The notes beneath the pieces were generated by a model, which was given only the letters and a program-made list of their open reading frames with translations, was not told the origin of the DNA and did no database searches. The position numbers and the translations under genes are program-made. This document shows, one piece after another, positions 10,104 through 21,513 of a stretch of 64,000 nt of DNA (position 1 is its first letter; each line of letters starts with the position of its first letter). Source of the stretch: Oscarella lobularis (taxonomy: Eukaryota; Porifera; Homoscleromorpha; Homosclerophorida; Oscarellidae); assembly GCF_947507565.1 (NCBI RefSeq), contig NC_089179.1:2683747-2747746 (forward strand), read 5' to 3'.

Positions 10104-13100
10104 CAGAGCTATATATAAATAGAGCAACGACATGCGTATGTCTGTTTTTTATGGTCACATGATTATGTGGACGCCATTTTGTGTCCTACAAAGCTTTATC
10201 CGGGTGGGAAGTTGACCGATTATTCGTGTTTGTGTAAGCGCCATGCCCTGTTGCGCTGCGTTCGGATGCTGTAACAGGACCGAAAAAGGCTCTGCGATGT
10301 TCAGATTCCCCCGCGATCCCGAAAGACGACGGAAATGGGCGGCTAAGGTCAAGAGACAAAATTGGATTCCGAGCGCCACTGGAGCATATCTTTGCGAGGC
10401 GAGGACGTCCTCCGAAATAGCTGTCGGTAATCGAATAAACAGCGTATCTAGGCTCATTTTGAAAGCGACGCGTTCGAAAAACGAACGGATGGATCAAGAA
10501 AGTTGAAGTCAAACGCTATTCCTACGCTATTCACTTATCGGCCCGCAATTTGAAGACGTGAAAGACCAAGGAGGAGAGCAAGCGAGCCAGAAAAAGTTCC
10601 GAATCCTGGTATAGAGCATTCGTACTCAGAACCGTATTCCGGTAGATAATCGCACAATTGTAACTGTCAGTTGTTTCTATATCCTTCTTGCAGACTCACG
10701 AGGCGATCAGAGTGACCCTCGTCCTGAACATGTATTGGAGCAAGAGTCTGCTGATCACGATGTACCTTGTCAAGATGTGCCTTCTTAGGACGATGAAGAG
10801 AATGATGTGCTGAGTGAAGAAAGAGCTCGTGATAAAGAGGGTCTTGGCATGAATAAGCTGAAGAGCAAACTGAAAAGGGTTCGAGAAATTCTGAAAGCTG
10901 CACGTCTTCGACATGCAAATCTTCACCGGAGACATTCTCTGTTGAAGGCACGACTAAGCGGTGTTTTCGGCAAAGATCAGATAGAGTCTCTCTGCGTCAA
11001 GAGGGTCAGAGGAGTTGTATGGTCCAATGAAACGGTAAAAAAAGCGCTGCAGATTCGTTTTTCCTGTGGCAGTTCTGGCTATAACAACCTGCTGAGACAT
11101 GGACTGCCTTTTCCTTCTTTGAGAACACTCCAACGTAGAATGGAGAATATCAACTTTGAACCTGGCATACTGCATCAAGTATTTCATCTGCTATCTTGCA
11201 AAGTTGAGCATCTTGGTGAAGAGGAAAGGCTTTGCTGCTTAACTCTTGACGAAATGTCACTCTCACCAGGAATTGAGTTTGATCGTGGCACAGGCAAAGT
11301 CGTTGGCGGTGTCACTCTCGCCGATCACAGTGGCCGCGCTACGCACGGGCTTGTATTTGTTCTTGGTGGTTTATGCTCGCGCTGGAAGCAAGTCGTAGCG
11401 TACGACTTTACGGGAAACGCCACCAACGGATCAGCTTTCAAACCTATTGTCTTAAAAATTATTGAATGTGCAGAAGAGATCGGTCTTCGGGTTACTACTG
11501 TAACAAGTGACATGGGCAGTGCAAACCGTGCTATGTGGAAGGTATTTGGAATAAGCGCGACAAAAGACTCTGGTGTGAGAAACAAAATTGACCACCCCTA
11601 CGAGGCAGGTCAGAAACTCTACTTCCTAGCTGATGTGCCTTATGTCATAAAGAATTTAAAAGCCGCTCTTGTCAATGGTAATAAAGTTATTTTACCGGAC
11701 GACGTTGTGTCCGATAACATGCTCTCTCATAATGTCGTCAGTTTAGAGCCGGTCAAGGACTTACTTCAGTTTCAAAGCAAGCACGATTTGAAATTGGCTC
11801 CAAAATTGACCTCTGCTACGCTCAATCCATCTCACTTTCAGAAAATGAAGGTGTCGAATGCCTTAAATCTTCTAAGCAAATCTGTCAGCAGTGGAATTCG
11901 TTTTCTTGTGGAAAAGGAAGGACGCCCTTCTCCTTACCTGACGACGGCTTGGTTTATAGACACATGCAATCATTGGTTCGATCTTATGTCAAGCCGGCAC
12001 GCAATCATGGCTTTAAGCAGACGACGCGAAGATGAGCATAAAGCCGCCATATCATTCTTGCATTTTGTGATTCGTCTCTTTCAACATGTTAAAATTGGCG
12101 AGAAGGGAACGTGGAAACCGGTTCAGACAGGCGTTGTTCTGTCAACGACATCTGTGATTGAACTTCAGAAGGAGCTTTTTGATAGGGGATTTGGTTTTCT
12201 TTTAACGGCCAGGCTCACGCAAGACTGTGTTGAAAATTTATTTAGCATTGTCAGATCAAAAAACCCCACACCATCTTCTCTTGCGTTTAAACGAGCTCTG
12301 AAAATAATAAGCATTTCTCAATTTCTCAAACCTGTATCTCGCCACGAGAACCACGAAGATGACGACAGGGAATATGCCATAGACTTCATTGGAGAAAGAG
12401 GAGAAAAAGGGTCTGAAGACATTAGCGATTTGCCGACAAATGACCTGTCCAACACGGAAAACCCAGACGATCTTTCAGAAGCGGAGCAGAACAGTCTGTA
12501 CTACATCGCTGGCTACTGCGTCAACAGCATCAAAAGAGAGGGCAAGCATGCGATACGTGTCTTGCTGAAATTGAATCGAGTGAATCATTTGGAGCAGCAA
12601 CATTAACGGAACTTAAAGAGTACAAGCAGGGAAGTCTTGTGCGTGTGTCGAAAAAAGTGTCGTCGTTGTTAATGAAAGTGGAAATGATGTTTCGGACGTT
12701 GGACAAGGAAACTCTTATTGGAAAAGAAAGTTTGAAGAATTGTTTGCTTAGGAAGGCTGAGGAGATCATGGATAAAACGAACTTTCCTACCTGTCACGAA
12801 ATACAGCAAAAACTTGTATCGAAGTACCTTGATGTAAGAATTCAAATATTTTGTAGAAGGAGCAATGCCAAACTGAAAGAAAGCAGCAAAAAGATTGGTT
12901 CTGACAAAGGAAGCAGAGCCATGAAAATGAGAAAATTAGTAGAGAAAGTGTAGAGGATATTAGTAAATGAAGTGCTTAGAACAATAGTAACCTTTTATGA
13001 TGAAGATGTCTCCTGAGTTCTTTACCGGCAATGGCATAGCGCGCGTTAGCAAGGAAGAAAACGACAAGAAACGAGGATATTTCTATTACTTACCTGATCT

Positions 13101-13419
13101 CTAGAGGCGAAAAAAGTAATAGAAATAAAGTCGAAAGACGGCAATATCCAAAGGAGCACGATCCGTATGCTTACTGAACGTAGAAAACAAAGTAGGGGTC
13201 TCCCACACATCGAGAAGTCTCCTCCACTGCGTAGTATCATACGCTATGTGCAACTGTACCTCCGCGAAAGAGATGTCTGTAACTAGGAAAGCTTCACGCA
13301 ACGTGAGAGAGTGATTAGACCCGCTCCTTGGCAATACTTGAAGGGGCGGTCGTAAGAGGTTGGACACAAAATGGCGTCCATGTACGGGAGTGTCGTTGCT
13401 CTATTTATATATAGCTCTG
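10104..13419 (+). mobile_element. P-superfamily DNA transposon with THAP-domain transposase
   Basis: The two ends are perfect inverted repeats of about 29 bp starting CAGAGCTATATATAAATAG. The element is flanked by an exact 8-bp direct repeat CTCTATAC (10096-10103 and 13420-13427), the duplication size known for P elements. Subterminal inverted copies of a 19-bp motif lie at 10168-10186 and 13362-13380. Inside is one plus-strand transposase gene. The clean ends and duplication suggest a fairly recent insertion although the gene is damaged. It is inserted beside the relic of another P family. Confidence 0.9.
10243..12953 (+). pseudogene. P-element transposase with THAP zinc finger (THAP9-like), two stops and one frameshift
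   Basis: ATG 10243 starts a THAP domain (MPCCAAFGC, FRFPR, later LCE), whose exon must splice from 10398 to 10452 to give CEAHFESDAFEKRTDG. The intron 10399-10451 is 53 nt and starts GC, not GT. A third exon starts at 10694. The catalytic part has LTLDEMSL, TSDMGSANRAMW and LADVPYVIKNLKAAL, then TQDCVENLFSIVR, the equivalents of the conserved acidic residues of P/THAP9 transposases. In-frame stops are TGA 10551-10553 and TAG 10786-10788. A one-base slip near 12543 throws off the C-terminus, which continues in the next frame to 12953 with CDTC and a basic tail. Otherwise the gene is complete, about 850 residues. Confidence 0.8.
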
Positions 13420-13427
13420 CTCTATAC

Positions 13428-16424
13428 TTACTCGCACGCCCTTAGAAAAAACGTTACAATTTCAGAACTAATAACTTTTGTTCTTACTTTCTTCCCAAAC
13501 AAAAAGAAGCTTTTGCGGAACTACAGTACAAAAAACGTCGAATAAGATCGAATTAGATATTAGATAAGAACGAGTTTATGTTGGCCCTCTTCATCAAGCA
13601 CTATTAAAAATATCACAAATTATTTATACCCTTTTACCCTTAGTTTGAGTTCTACCTTTTTCTAGTTTTTTTTCAGCTAAAGAGAATTGTCAGAATTTCA
13701 TAAATAAACCGAAGTTTTAGTCACCTTTCTTCCGCTCTTCTTCTTCTTCTTCTTGTCAAGGCAAAATTGTCAAGGCCAAATTTTCATGAAAAATGTTGAA
13801 CTAATGCAGAATAATTTATTGGGTTATGGAAAAGGGAAATTTTAGGAAATTTTTAGCTAGTTTTCCAATACTACATCTAATTTTTTGTCATTTATGAGTC
13901 GCCAACTGCTGGCTATTTCGGACACACTTCCTCCTTTGCATAGCGTTTGTAGAGATTTTATACATGTGACATCAGGATATAGAGGTCCAAAAATTAATTT
14001 TGTCTGAATTTGCTCACACTATGACATTAAAATGTATTACTTTGTATCAATGACGTCGATTAGTCGAAGAGCCTGCACGTCGTGGACCCTACTTATGAGT
14101 TTTAGACGAACTTCTTTTTTAACAACGGCCAAATAGAAACGCCAAGTAGAACTTGACATCGAAGATAGCAAGTAACCGAACCCTCGATTATCCGAAACGT
14201 AAATTTTAAGTCATGTGATCTAATTTGCTAACGCGCTATGCTTAAATGACGTCACGAACGTTAAAAAATTTACGGAAATTTTCCAAAATTGCTTCCTTCG
14301 AACCGTACGTTCGATTTCTAACGTACCCTCGATTATCCGAAATTTTGATTATCCGAACCCCCCCTGAAACATTGGGGTTCGGATAATCGAGACTGTACTG
14401 TAAAACTAATGAAATCATTTTGTCTCCTTACATCTAGAAAAATTCGCAAGCTCCTGAACTAAAAAAAAAGTAATTGAAATTATATTATTAACCCGTTCTG
14501 TAACACGACCGCCAAAAAGCGTTTTAATCGGTCTTCAAAAAAAATCAGCACTTGTTTTTTAGAATGTTTAGTAGGGCTTAACATTAGTATAAAAACATGT
14601 AAAAGAAGAAAATTCTAAGATTAAGCTGGCATCTCTTCTGCCTGAATTCCTTCTTCTTCCTCTAAAGAGGTGAGTTTAGAGTCTAATATAATGGTGATAA
14701 GTATTTTACCCTCTTCTTCAACAATTTCTTGGCTTCCTCTTTTCCTTTTGCCGTCTCTCCGCTTGGTACTTCTCTTGTCACCTGCAGAAGTTCCTGTAAT
14801 CTTTGGACATTCACGAACATTCATACCTCCTTTCGATCTTCATCTCGAAATCCTCCTGCTAATATGTCGGTCCTTGCTGCTGTTTTCGTGTTGCTTTTTA
14901 TACTTCTTCCTCATATTGCGATGCTTGTTCCAAAATTTCGTTCCCCAAGGTGTAGCGTGGTAAATTTTCTTTTCTTCAAGGTCCCTGCAAATCGCGAGGG
15001 TGCGCCTTCCTGGAGTCACTCCGGACAATGTCAGTAGACGGCAATTAGCCATTGGTCCGTGGTTGAAAGGGCACCAGCCAGCTTTGCTGCTATTTGCAGG
15101 TATAGGTTGCCTTTATATTTCTCTTTCGTTGCTAGGTTCCAGATCATTGTAAAAAGACTCGTTCTCAAAAAGATTTATGTCATAAAGTAATAAAGACGAA
15201 TAACCTTATAACCTTAATGCGTTCTGTGTTTCCCTCTTAACACATTCGAAGGAGAGATTCCGCAGATAACTTTTGAAAAATGTAGTTTAGTTCGTGAAAG
15301 AACGCGTGGGGCAAATTTAATGTTATGTCTGGAGGTGCTTCCTACAGAAAAATAAAGAATAGTGGTCACCGGAAATTCACAGGAAGCGCCGTCAGATCAT
15401 GCCGCTCTGTGCTTTCTTCTATTTGCACCACAATTCTGGGCCTTCTGGGCTGTGGGCATGACCAGTGTTTTGGCGCATGACGACCGCAGCATCTGTCCCT
15501 TTGTCATGACGACAGCTGTTTTATGCCACGGAACAATCGTCTTCACCTTCGGCGCACATGTGGTAGACATTTTTTCGACGCGTTCGAGTAAAATCAGGTC
15601 AGAGATCATGCCAAGAATCACATTTTGGCCAATAAGTCGGCTAAAAATAGTATCTGCGAGAAAGGAAGACAAACGTCGAAAAAGCACTGTAAAAGAACAT
15701 AGAAACCGCTTCGCATGCTTCGATTAGGGAATGGGAGGGCACTGGAAATGCTTTCTAAACTGTGTCGGGCACTTTACCTTCAAGATCGCGACCAAATTCA
15801 GCGGTTCATTCCACGCTCTCGTAAAAATACGAGACATTTCTACGGGAACCTAGCATCATTATACGTCGTTTTGAAGAGAAGTAAAGCAGAAAATGGGCAA
15901 ACAATTTTGAATTCCAACGGTCTGTAACTAAAGCAATCATGCAGTTAATTAACATTACATATGATCCTAATGTAAGCAACCTCAAAAAATTCCGCGGCTG
16001 GTAGTTGTGGTGGTCACAGATAATGGTAAGGTAAAAGAGATAAAGTGGTGAGAGTGCCGTTGCTGGTGAGAATTTAATCATTAACTCATTTAATAAACAC
16101 AGCAATTTACCTAGTAACCTCAACCGATTCCGCAAGTGAAAGATGTTGTTCCGCTATCATAGCAAGCTAAAAGACAAGAAATTAAAGTTAGGCAAAGATG
16201 GCACGCAGTTGCACATACTGTACAATCACATAAATAACCTTGGTTTAGTGATTTCCAAAGAGAAAATGTACATAAATATAGAAGTCACAAATTTCTATGA
16301 TTGTCACCTTCATTTTCTTCAAAGCTTTATTCAATTCTTTAACTAAGTTACTAATTTTGATCTGGAAGGAATATTTGCACTAAATTAAAGAGATCATTTA
16401 CTGCTACCCTTATTTAGTTTGCTT
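13428..16424. other. AT-rich intergenic stretch with a TTC microsatellite and no firm gene
   Basis: A short TTC/CTT run lies at about 13737-13756 and a pogo-type repeat end at about 14400 (listed separately). Minus-strand open frames at 14621-14824, 14840-15052 and 15397-15687 have ordinary protein-like composition. The second (GPMANCRLLTLSGVTPGR, then basic) is the best exon candidate, but I recognise no domain and cannot connect it by splicing. The rest shows nothing. Confidence 0.4.
14170..14400. mobile_element. Remains of a pogo/Tigger-type MITE
   Basis: The right end reads GGGGTTCGGATAATCGAGAC then TGTACTG, followed by TA, which is a typical pogo/Tigger terminal repeat with TA target duplication. 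Copies of CTCGATTATCCGAA occur at about 14182 and 14329 in the inverse sense. The left end is degenerate and cannot be fixed. No coding capacity. Confidence 0.5.
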
Positions 16425-16426
16425 CT

Positions 16427-16695
16427 CTTAAGTAAACGTGCGACGGCACTTGCAATTGCCTCAAACTTACTTAAGTAAACGTGCGGCGGCACTTGCAGTT
16501 TGCTAGAAAACTTAAGTAAACGAGCGACGGCACTTGCAATTGCCTCAAAACTTAAGTAAAGGAGCGACGGCACTAGCATTCGGCTCAAAACTTAAGAAAA
16601 CGTGCTGCGGCACTTGCAATTCGCTACAAAACTTAATTAAACGAGCGACGGCACTTGCAATTGCCTCAAAACTTAAGTAAACGAGCGAGGGCACT
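16427..16695. repeat. Minisatellite, unit about 40-43 bp, left half
   Basis: About six and a half tandem units, each holding CTTAAGTAAACG, GCGACGGCACTTGC and AATTGCCTCAAAA. Unit starts at 16427, 16470, 16511 and 16551 show the spacing. Units differ at several positions. The array is cut at 16695 by an LTR element and resumes at 18261. Confidence 0.8.
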
Positions 16696-18260
16696 GTTGG
16701 GATTTGGTTGCGTGATTGTGATACGGGGTTGTAGTAAGTGGGTGTGGCGAAAGAGAGACCTCGTTGTGTGAGCCAAGGAGTTGCATCCAGCAAGAATAAC
16801 TCGATCACCCGAGTTACGACGACCTACGGACGGGAAATCGTAAGAAATTTGGCGGCCTGTGCCGGGATCGACGGAGTGTGACCAGGAAAGTCGAAGAGTG
16901 ATGCCAAGAGGCAAAACGAAGAAAGCGAAGACCCGACGCCAGCAAGCGTCGCCGGAACGAACCCCGTCACCGTTGCCGCCGATCGAAGACGAGCGCGACA
17001 ACGACGGGGGAGAAGAGGAGCGTGACAAGCGTGACGGACGTGGGAGACGCTCGACCCGCGATGGACGTGGGAGACGCTCGAGCCGCTCGAGCGGAGGCGC
17101 GCAACGTCGCGCGATTAGAAAGGATTGTGGCCGAGCAAGCCGACCACCTCGAAATTTTAGCGGACCGGTTGCAGCAGGAACGCGAGGAGCGCCGCGCTGC
17201 CGAGTTGGACTGGTTGCGAGAGAAAGACGCTCTGCGAGAGCGCCATTTTGAATTGCTGCGGCAATTGAGCGAACGAAGGCACGTATCGTCGAGGTCGACG
17301 TCGAGGAAGACGAAGTGTCGATCGCGGAAGAAACAGAGTCGACTTCTGAAGATGAAGATCACGTGGGTGTGAAGAAACACCACGTGGAGGACTCGACTAA
17401 GGAGAGGAGCCGTCGTAAACAAGCTGAGACAAAGAAAAAGGAAGATCGGAAGGGAAAGGCGGCAGAGAAGTTGCAAATTCAAGGAGGAAAGGAACAAGGG
17501 ACGTCGGAACCAGCCGAATTCATGGCGGCCATACGCTCAATGGCGATGCCTAAGCTTCCGCCGTATGCGGGAAGGGACGACCCAGGAGGAGAACGTTTGG
17601 AAAAGTTCGTGAAGGAATTCGAGCGTCATTCATCAATTGCGGGATGAAAAGGGCAGCTGAAAATCCAGCAATTCGCATTACGCCTGACAGGACGGGCGTT
17701 GAATGCGTACGAATCTATTTCCGAAGCGGACCGTGAATCGTTCCCAAAAATGCTCGAAGTATTCAAGGCAAAGGCCCTGCCTTTGATGCTTTAGTCATAC
17801 CGAAGTCGAATGTTCCATAGCAGAGTGCAGGAGAAAGAGTCCGTGCAGCAATACGCACAAGAGCTCCAGCACTTATCCGAGAAAGCGTACGGTCGTTTCG
17901 CAGTAACGAAGGAACTGAGAGGTCACCTGCTACTGGGACAGTTTGAACAAGGCTTATGGGAGAAGTGGAAACGGGAATTAAAGCCGCCTCCCCGTACCTT
18001 TGAAGAAGCATTGACGCTGGCGCACACCGCAGAAGCGGCGGAAAAACAGCTGCTACGTCGAAGCCGAGAGAAAGGTCACGAGGGCGTGACTTGAGCTTAG
18101 AAGGGGAATTGTTGGGATTTGGTTGCGTGATTGTGATACGGGGTTGAAGTAAGTGGGTGTGGAGAAAGAGAGACCTCGTTGTGTGAGTCAAGCAGTTGCA
18201 TCCAGCGAGAATAACTCGATCCCCCGAGTTACGACGACCTACGGACGGGAAATCGTAAGA
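16696..18260 (+). mobile_element. Short gag-only LTR retrotransposon inside the minisatellite
   Basis: Two 150-bp direct LTRs (16696-16845 and 18111-18260) start GTTGGGATTTGG and end AAATCGTAAGA, with about six mismatches between them. The flanks carry a 5-bp duplication, GCACT, at 16691-16695 and 18261-18265. A primer-binding site begins right after the left LTR (TGGCGGCCTGTGCCGGG). A purine-rich tract (agaaggggaa) precedes the right LTR. The 1.26-kb interior codes only for gag-like protein; protease, RT and integrase are absent, so it needed help from another element. Confidence 0.85.
16901..18094 (+). pseudogene. gag: gag-like gene of the short LTR element, frameshifted
   Basis: ATG 16901 begins a very basic N-terminus (MPRGKTKKAKTRRQ) followed by an acidic and Arg-rich stretch. 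The frame changes near 17040-17100 to a coiled coil (LERIVAEQADHLEILADRL, then Glu/Arg-rich). It changes again near 17330 to a Lys/Glu-rich linker and the capsid-like part (MPKLPPYAGRDDPGGERL, LTGRALNAYESI). A stop at 17645 and another at about 17793 precede the last block (KESVQQYAQELQHLSEKAYG). No zinc knuckle is visible. The capsid block resembles gypsy gag. Confidence 0.65.
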
Positions 18261-18413
18261 GCACTGGCAATTGGCTCAAAACTTAAGTAAACGTGCGACG
18301 GCACTTGCAATTTGCTACAAAACGTAAGTAAACGAGTGACGGCACTTGCAAGTGGCTCAAAACTTAAATAAACGTGCGACGAGCGACGCCACTTGAAATT
18401 GCCTGAAAACTTA
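18261..18413. repeat. Minisatellite, right half
   Basis: Continuation of the 40-43-bp array that starts at 16427, with three to four units in the same orientation, split from the left half by the gag-only LTR element. Sequence directly after it (18414-18740) is AT-rich with no feature. Confidence 0.75.
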
Positions 18414-18753
18414 ATATAAAAGAATAATTTAACGTTTTAAAAGTTATAGTTTTTATTATCGTTGCCTCAATTTGCTTCAATGTTTCTTTCAATTCATGAT
18501 TTTTATTCTTCCACATCCTCATTTTGGTCTAAAGCAATATTTATAATGAATTAAAAGAGCCCCATTACTTCTACCTTTATTTCGTCATTTAATATATCTT
18601 TTCTCAATCTAAAAAGATGTATTCATCCATCAATAAAAAATTTTCATTATTGTCACCAGTATTTGCTATGTTTTGAAAAGGTGGCCTATGCAATTGACCC
18701 CCATATGTTAGGGTAACGCTGACATCGGTTGCTCGAGTTCTCCAGAAACGTTT

Positions 18754-19870
18754 TCATGTCTTGACTTGCACTTTTGCACCAAAGCCTATTCCAGAGCAAA
18801 ACGGATGAGCTAGCACTGACGTCTCGTCCAGCACGACCCATTTCCTGTAAATATTGTTCAATAGATCTAGATATCCTAGGTGAATAACAGTCCTTAATCC
18901 TCTAATATCTATTCCTAAGCCTAGCGCTGTTGTAGCCAGTACGACTCTAATTGTTCCCTCTTTCGCTTCCAACGACTGCAGCACTTCGGCTTTTGTAGCG
19001 GCGGCTGTTGTCGGGTGAAACATGGCAAATAGTCGTGTAATAACGAGCTTTTCACAGTTTGGTGGCCAATAACCTTTCTCCTGCAAGCGCGATTGGACGA
19101 GTTTGAACAGACATCAATCGACTGACACTAAACAACAACCCTCGGGCACAGGCTTTGCTTCTCTTTCAGGAGAAGTAAGAGCGGAAGAAGGATTTTTTAA
19201 CGTCGTCACGCACTCTTCTCACGAAGAGACAAAGATTTTCTCTATCTGGGCTTTTGACAATGACAAGGGGATCTTTCATTCCTAATATATGAATTAATCG
19301 TGCTCGAGACATACGGCTGACTGTAGCTTACAAAGCCAATACATGTAGTGGGACGTTTCCCACGGATGCTTTTATTTTGCCGACCTGACCACGGTTGAAA
19401 CGCATCGTCATGTCCATGGGACTCTCCAATACGAGATAATTGTCTTTTATATGTGATTTGCTATTATGCTTACCAGTCAAGAACGGTATGGACTTCGTCA
19501 CGACGTGTGGCAGCTGAAGGTATGATCACCACCTGCCATTACGTAGGGACTTCTCGGAGCTTCTGTAAACTATTTTTACCTCACCCTTGAGGATGAGACT
19601 ATCTTCTTTATCTGTGTAACCCACTCCCGCCGCCAAGAGGTCTAGGCCGTTTATTTGGTTGCGTATCAACATTTTTAGCGGACTCGCGACAATGACTAGA
19701 GGAAAATGATCCAGCTGGCTCGTGAAGAACCTCGAACACACACCGACGTATAAGATTGGAATATTAGCGACTTACCGAATCCCGTCGGAAAGCAGCCAAA
19801 CGTGTCACGGCCGCGATAAATCGACTCCACAGATTCCCACCGCCAAAGCGATCTCTGGTCCAGGCCGGTA
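18754..19870 (-). pseudogene. RecQ-like helicase relic
   Basis: Read on the minus strand, an exon at about 19865-19777 gives the Walker A region (TFGCFPTGF, completed as GKS at the splice site). Next comes motif Ia (19741-19526: LVIVASPLKMLIRNQI), then a helicase linker (about 19300-19180: DPLVIVKSPDRENLCLF). The second RecA-like domain follows (19086-18754: FAMFHPTTAAATK, VVLATTALGLGIDI, TVIHLG). In-frame stops interrupt it near 19177 and 19125, and the DEAH box region is not readable. It is close to the helicase at 36362-38302 in layout but not a recent copy. Confidence 0.65.
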
Positions 19871-21173
19871 AACTGTGCGAGTTCTACAGAGTTGTGACGC
19901 TTCTATTTGTAGTGGTGAGGGAGCTAGTTAACAGAAGCGCCGCCGCATGCCGCCATTAGTTATTGCCTACTGTTTCGCGTCCAAATGCTAATGCACAAAT
20001 TTACCTTAGTCATTGCAAAGAGAAGCGCCGAAGTGCTATTACAAACACAAACTGACACGAGGGCGACGCACGTTACGTAATTAGGTCACGTATATGGTCT
20101 CATCTAAATTTTTAAAAAATGTTTGAAAATGTATTGATTTTAGACGTACGGAGATGATGCTACAGTCAAAAAAGAGCATTGCATTGGACATGTCCAAAAG
20201 AAGATGGGAAAAAATCTCCGCACTTGTAAAAAAATGCAGGAAAGGCGAAGGCACGACTGGTAGATGGCGGACGACCGGGAGGAGCAGGGAGACTGACAGA
20301 TGCTGTCATTGACTGACAGAGGCTGTCATTGACAAGTAGTCAAAAAACCTTTATAAATTTGACACTAAATTGATTCGACGAAACATAGGCGGGTGGCAGA
20401 GAATGCGAGAAGACATCGTAGCAATTCTCACATTCGAGGAAGCTCTCATACAATCTGAAAGCATATGTAAAAGGTCGGTGCGCATGAGCAGGAAATTGTG
20501 CATACTTTGCGCAAGGCGGGGAGTTCAAAAAAGGACGGTTATTTTAGTGCAGCCGTGACAAAATTGAACTTTCTAAACTCGCGTCTAACACCTGAAATGT
20601 AATTTGTCACTTACTTTGGGCTACTTTCTATTGCGTTTAGATCACGTAATCGCTTTTTAGACAAAACGTATAACACTAATCTTTTATTCTGAAGTTCTAA
20701 AATATATGAAGTTTTCAAGGCCCCCATTCTTCGTCATCCGTGTCTGGTTCGGAGAATACTCTATTCGTGACCTGATATTGCTCGAGAGCTCGGCGCGAGA
20801 GACTCCTTATTTGTCCAGAAGATCTGCTCGAAGGCTGGCCGCTGCTACCTTCATCAGGTTCTTGATTCAATGCTACGTGTGCTGCGGAGGTGGTGCCGGC
20901 GGACTCATCTTCCCTTTATTGCTGTCTTCGTTTTGAAAATCAGGACATTTATTGGCTCTGCTCTGTGAACTGCCGGATTGACAGCTTAGCTTTTCCTCTT
21001 CCTTCCTCTGCCACCTTTTCCTGTTCCAGAACCTCCCAAAAAAGCTCGTCAACACTATTTTTGTTTCGTTTAATCTCAGTCAATTCTTTGGAAAATGTTA
21101 CAATTACATCATAATAAAGACGTGAAGTACAACAACACACTTGTTGCAGCGGCTTTCACAAAAACTATTGTAA
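19871..21173. other. Stretch without a firm gene
   Basis: A minus-strand open frame at 20949-21140 (LTEIKRNKNSVDELFWEVLE, then charged) looks protein-like and could be an exon, but no domain or splice partner could be assigned. A short tandem duplication of GACTGACAGA(T/G)GCTGTCATT occurs near 20293-20332. Otherwise nothing. Confidence 0.3.
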
Positions 21174-21500
21174 TTAAGAAAATCTCAAAAGAGAAGTGAC
21201 TAAAAACACAATTCCCATGCTTGTCGACGGATAAACGCGCTTGGGAACTGTTCCAATTCCTGCATGTAGCTTCACTTTTTTCAAGTCTGAATTGTCCAGT
21301 TCAATTGTAAATGTTTTTCCATCTGCTGACTGCGTTGCCGCTCCTGCCGTCAGTTCAATTCCGACAGCTGGACCCGGACGTCTTAAGTCGATACGAGAAT
21401 AATTGAACGCAGCTAAATCAACGGGTTCGCTGAATTCGGGTAGGTTTTGATCCGACCCGTTTTCGCGCCCAGAATGGTCTTTATCGTCACTCGCTTCACC
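21174..21500 (-). CDS. Terminal exon of a possible extracellular repeat-domain protein (partial)
   Basis: A minus-strand frame of 109 codons runs from a plausible acceptor (GTAGCGACAG at 21510-21501) to TAA at 21176-21174. It has few Met residues. The middle reads FSEPVDLAAFNYSRIDL, then DGKTFTIELDNSDLKKVK, then PSTSMGI. That order (FSEPVD, a beta strand, GKTFTIELDxxDLxxVK) is the pattern of repeated Ig-like or cadherin-like extracellular domains common in sponge and choanoflagellate surface proteins. The last 14 residues are hydrophobic and could be a membrane or GPI tail. Upstream exons are not found. Confidence 0.4.
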   Translation of the reverse strand, partial: GEASDDKDHSGRENGSDQNLPEFSEPVDLAAFNYSRIDLRRPGPAVGIELTAGAATQSADGKTFTIELDNSDLKKVKLHAGIGTVPKRVYPSTSMGIVFLVTSLLRFS

Positions 21501-21513
21501 CTGTCGCTACGCA

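Noticed and set aside
16427-16695. A CRISPR-like array of about 40-bp units
   Set aside because: Units are contiguous with no unique spacers and the DNA is eukaryotic; it is a minisatellite.
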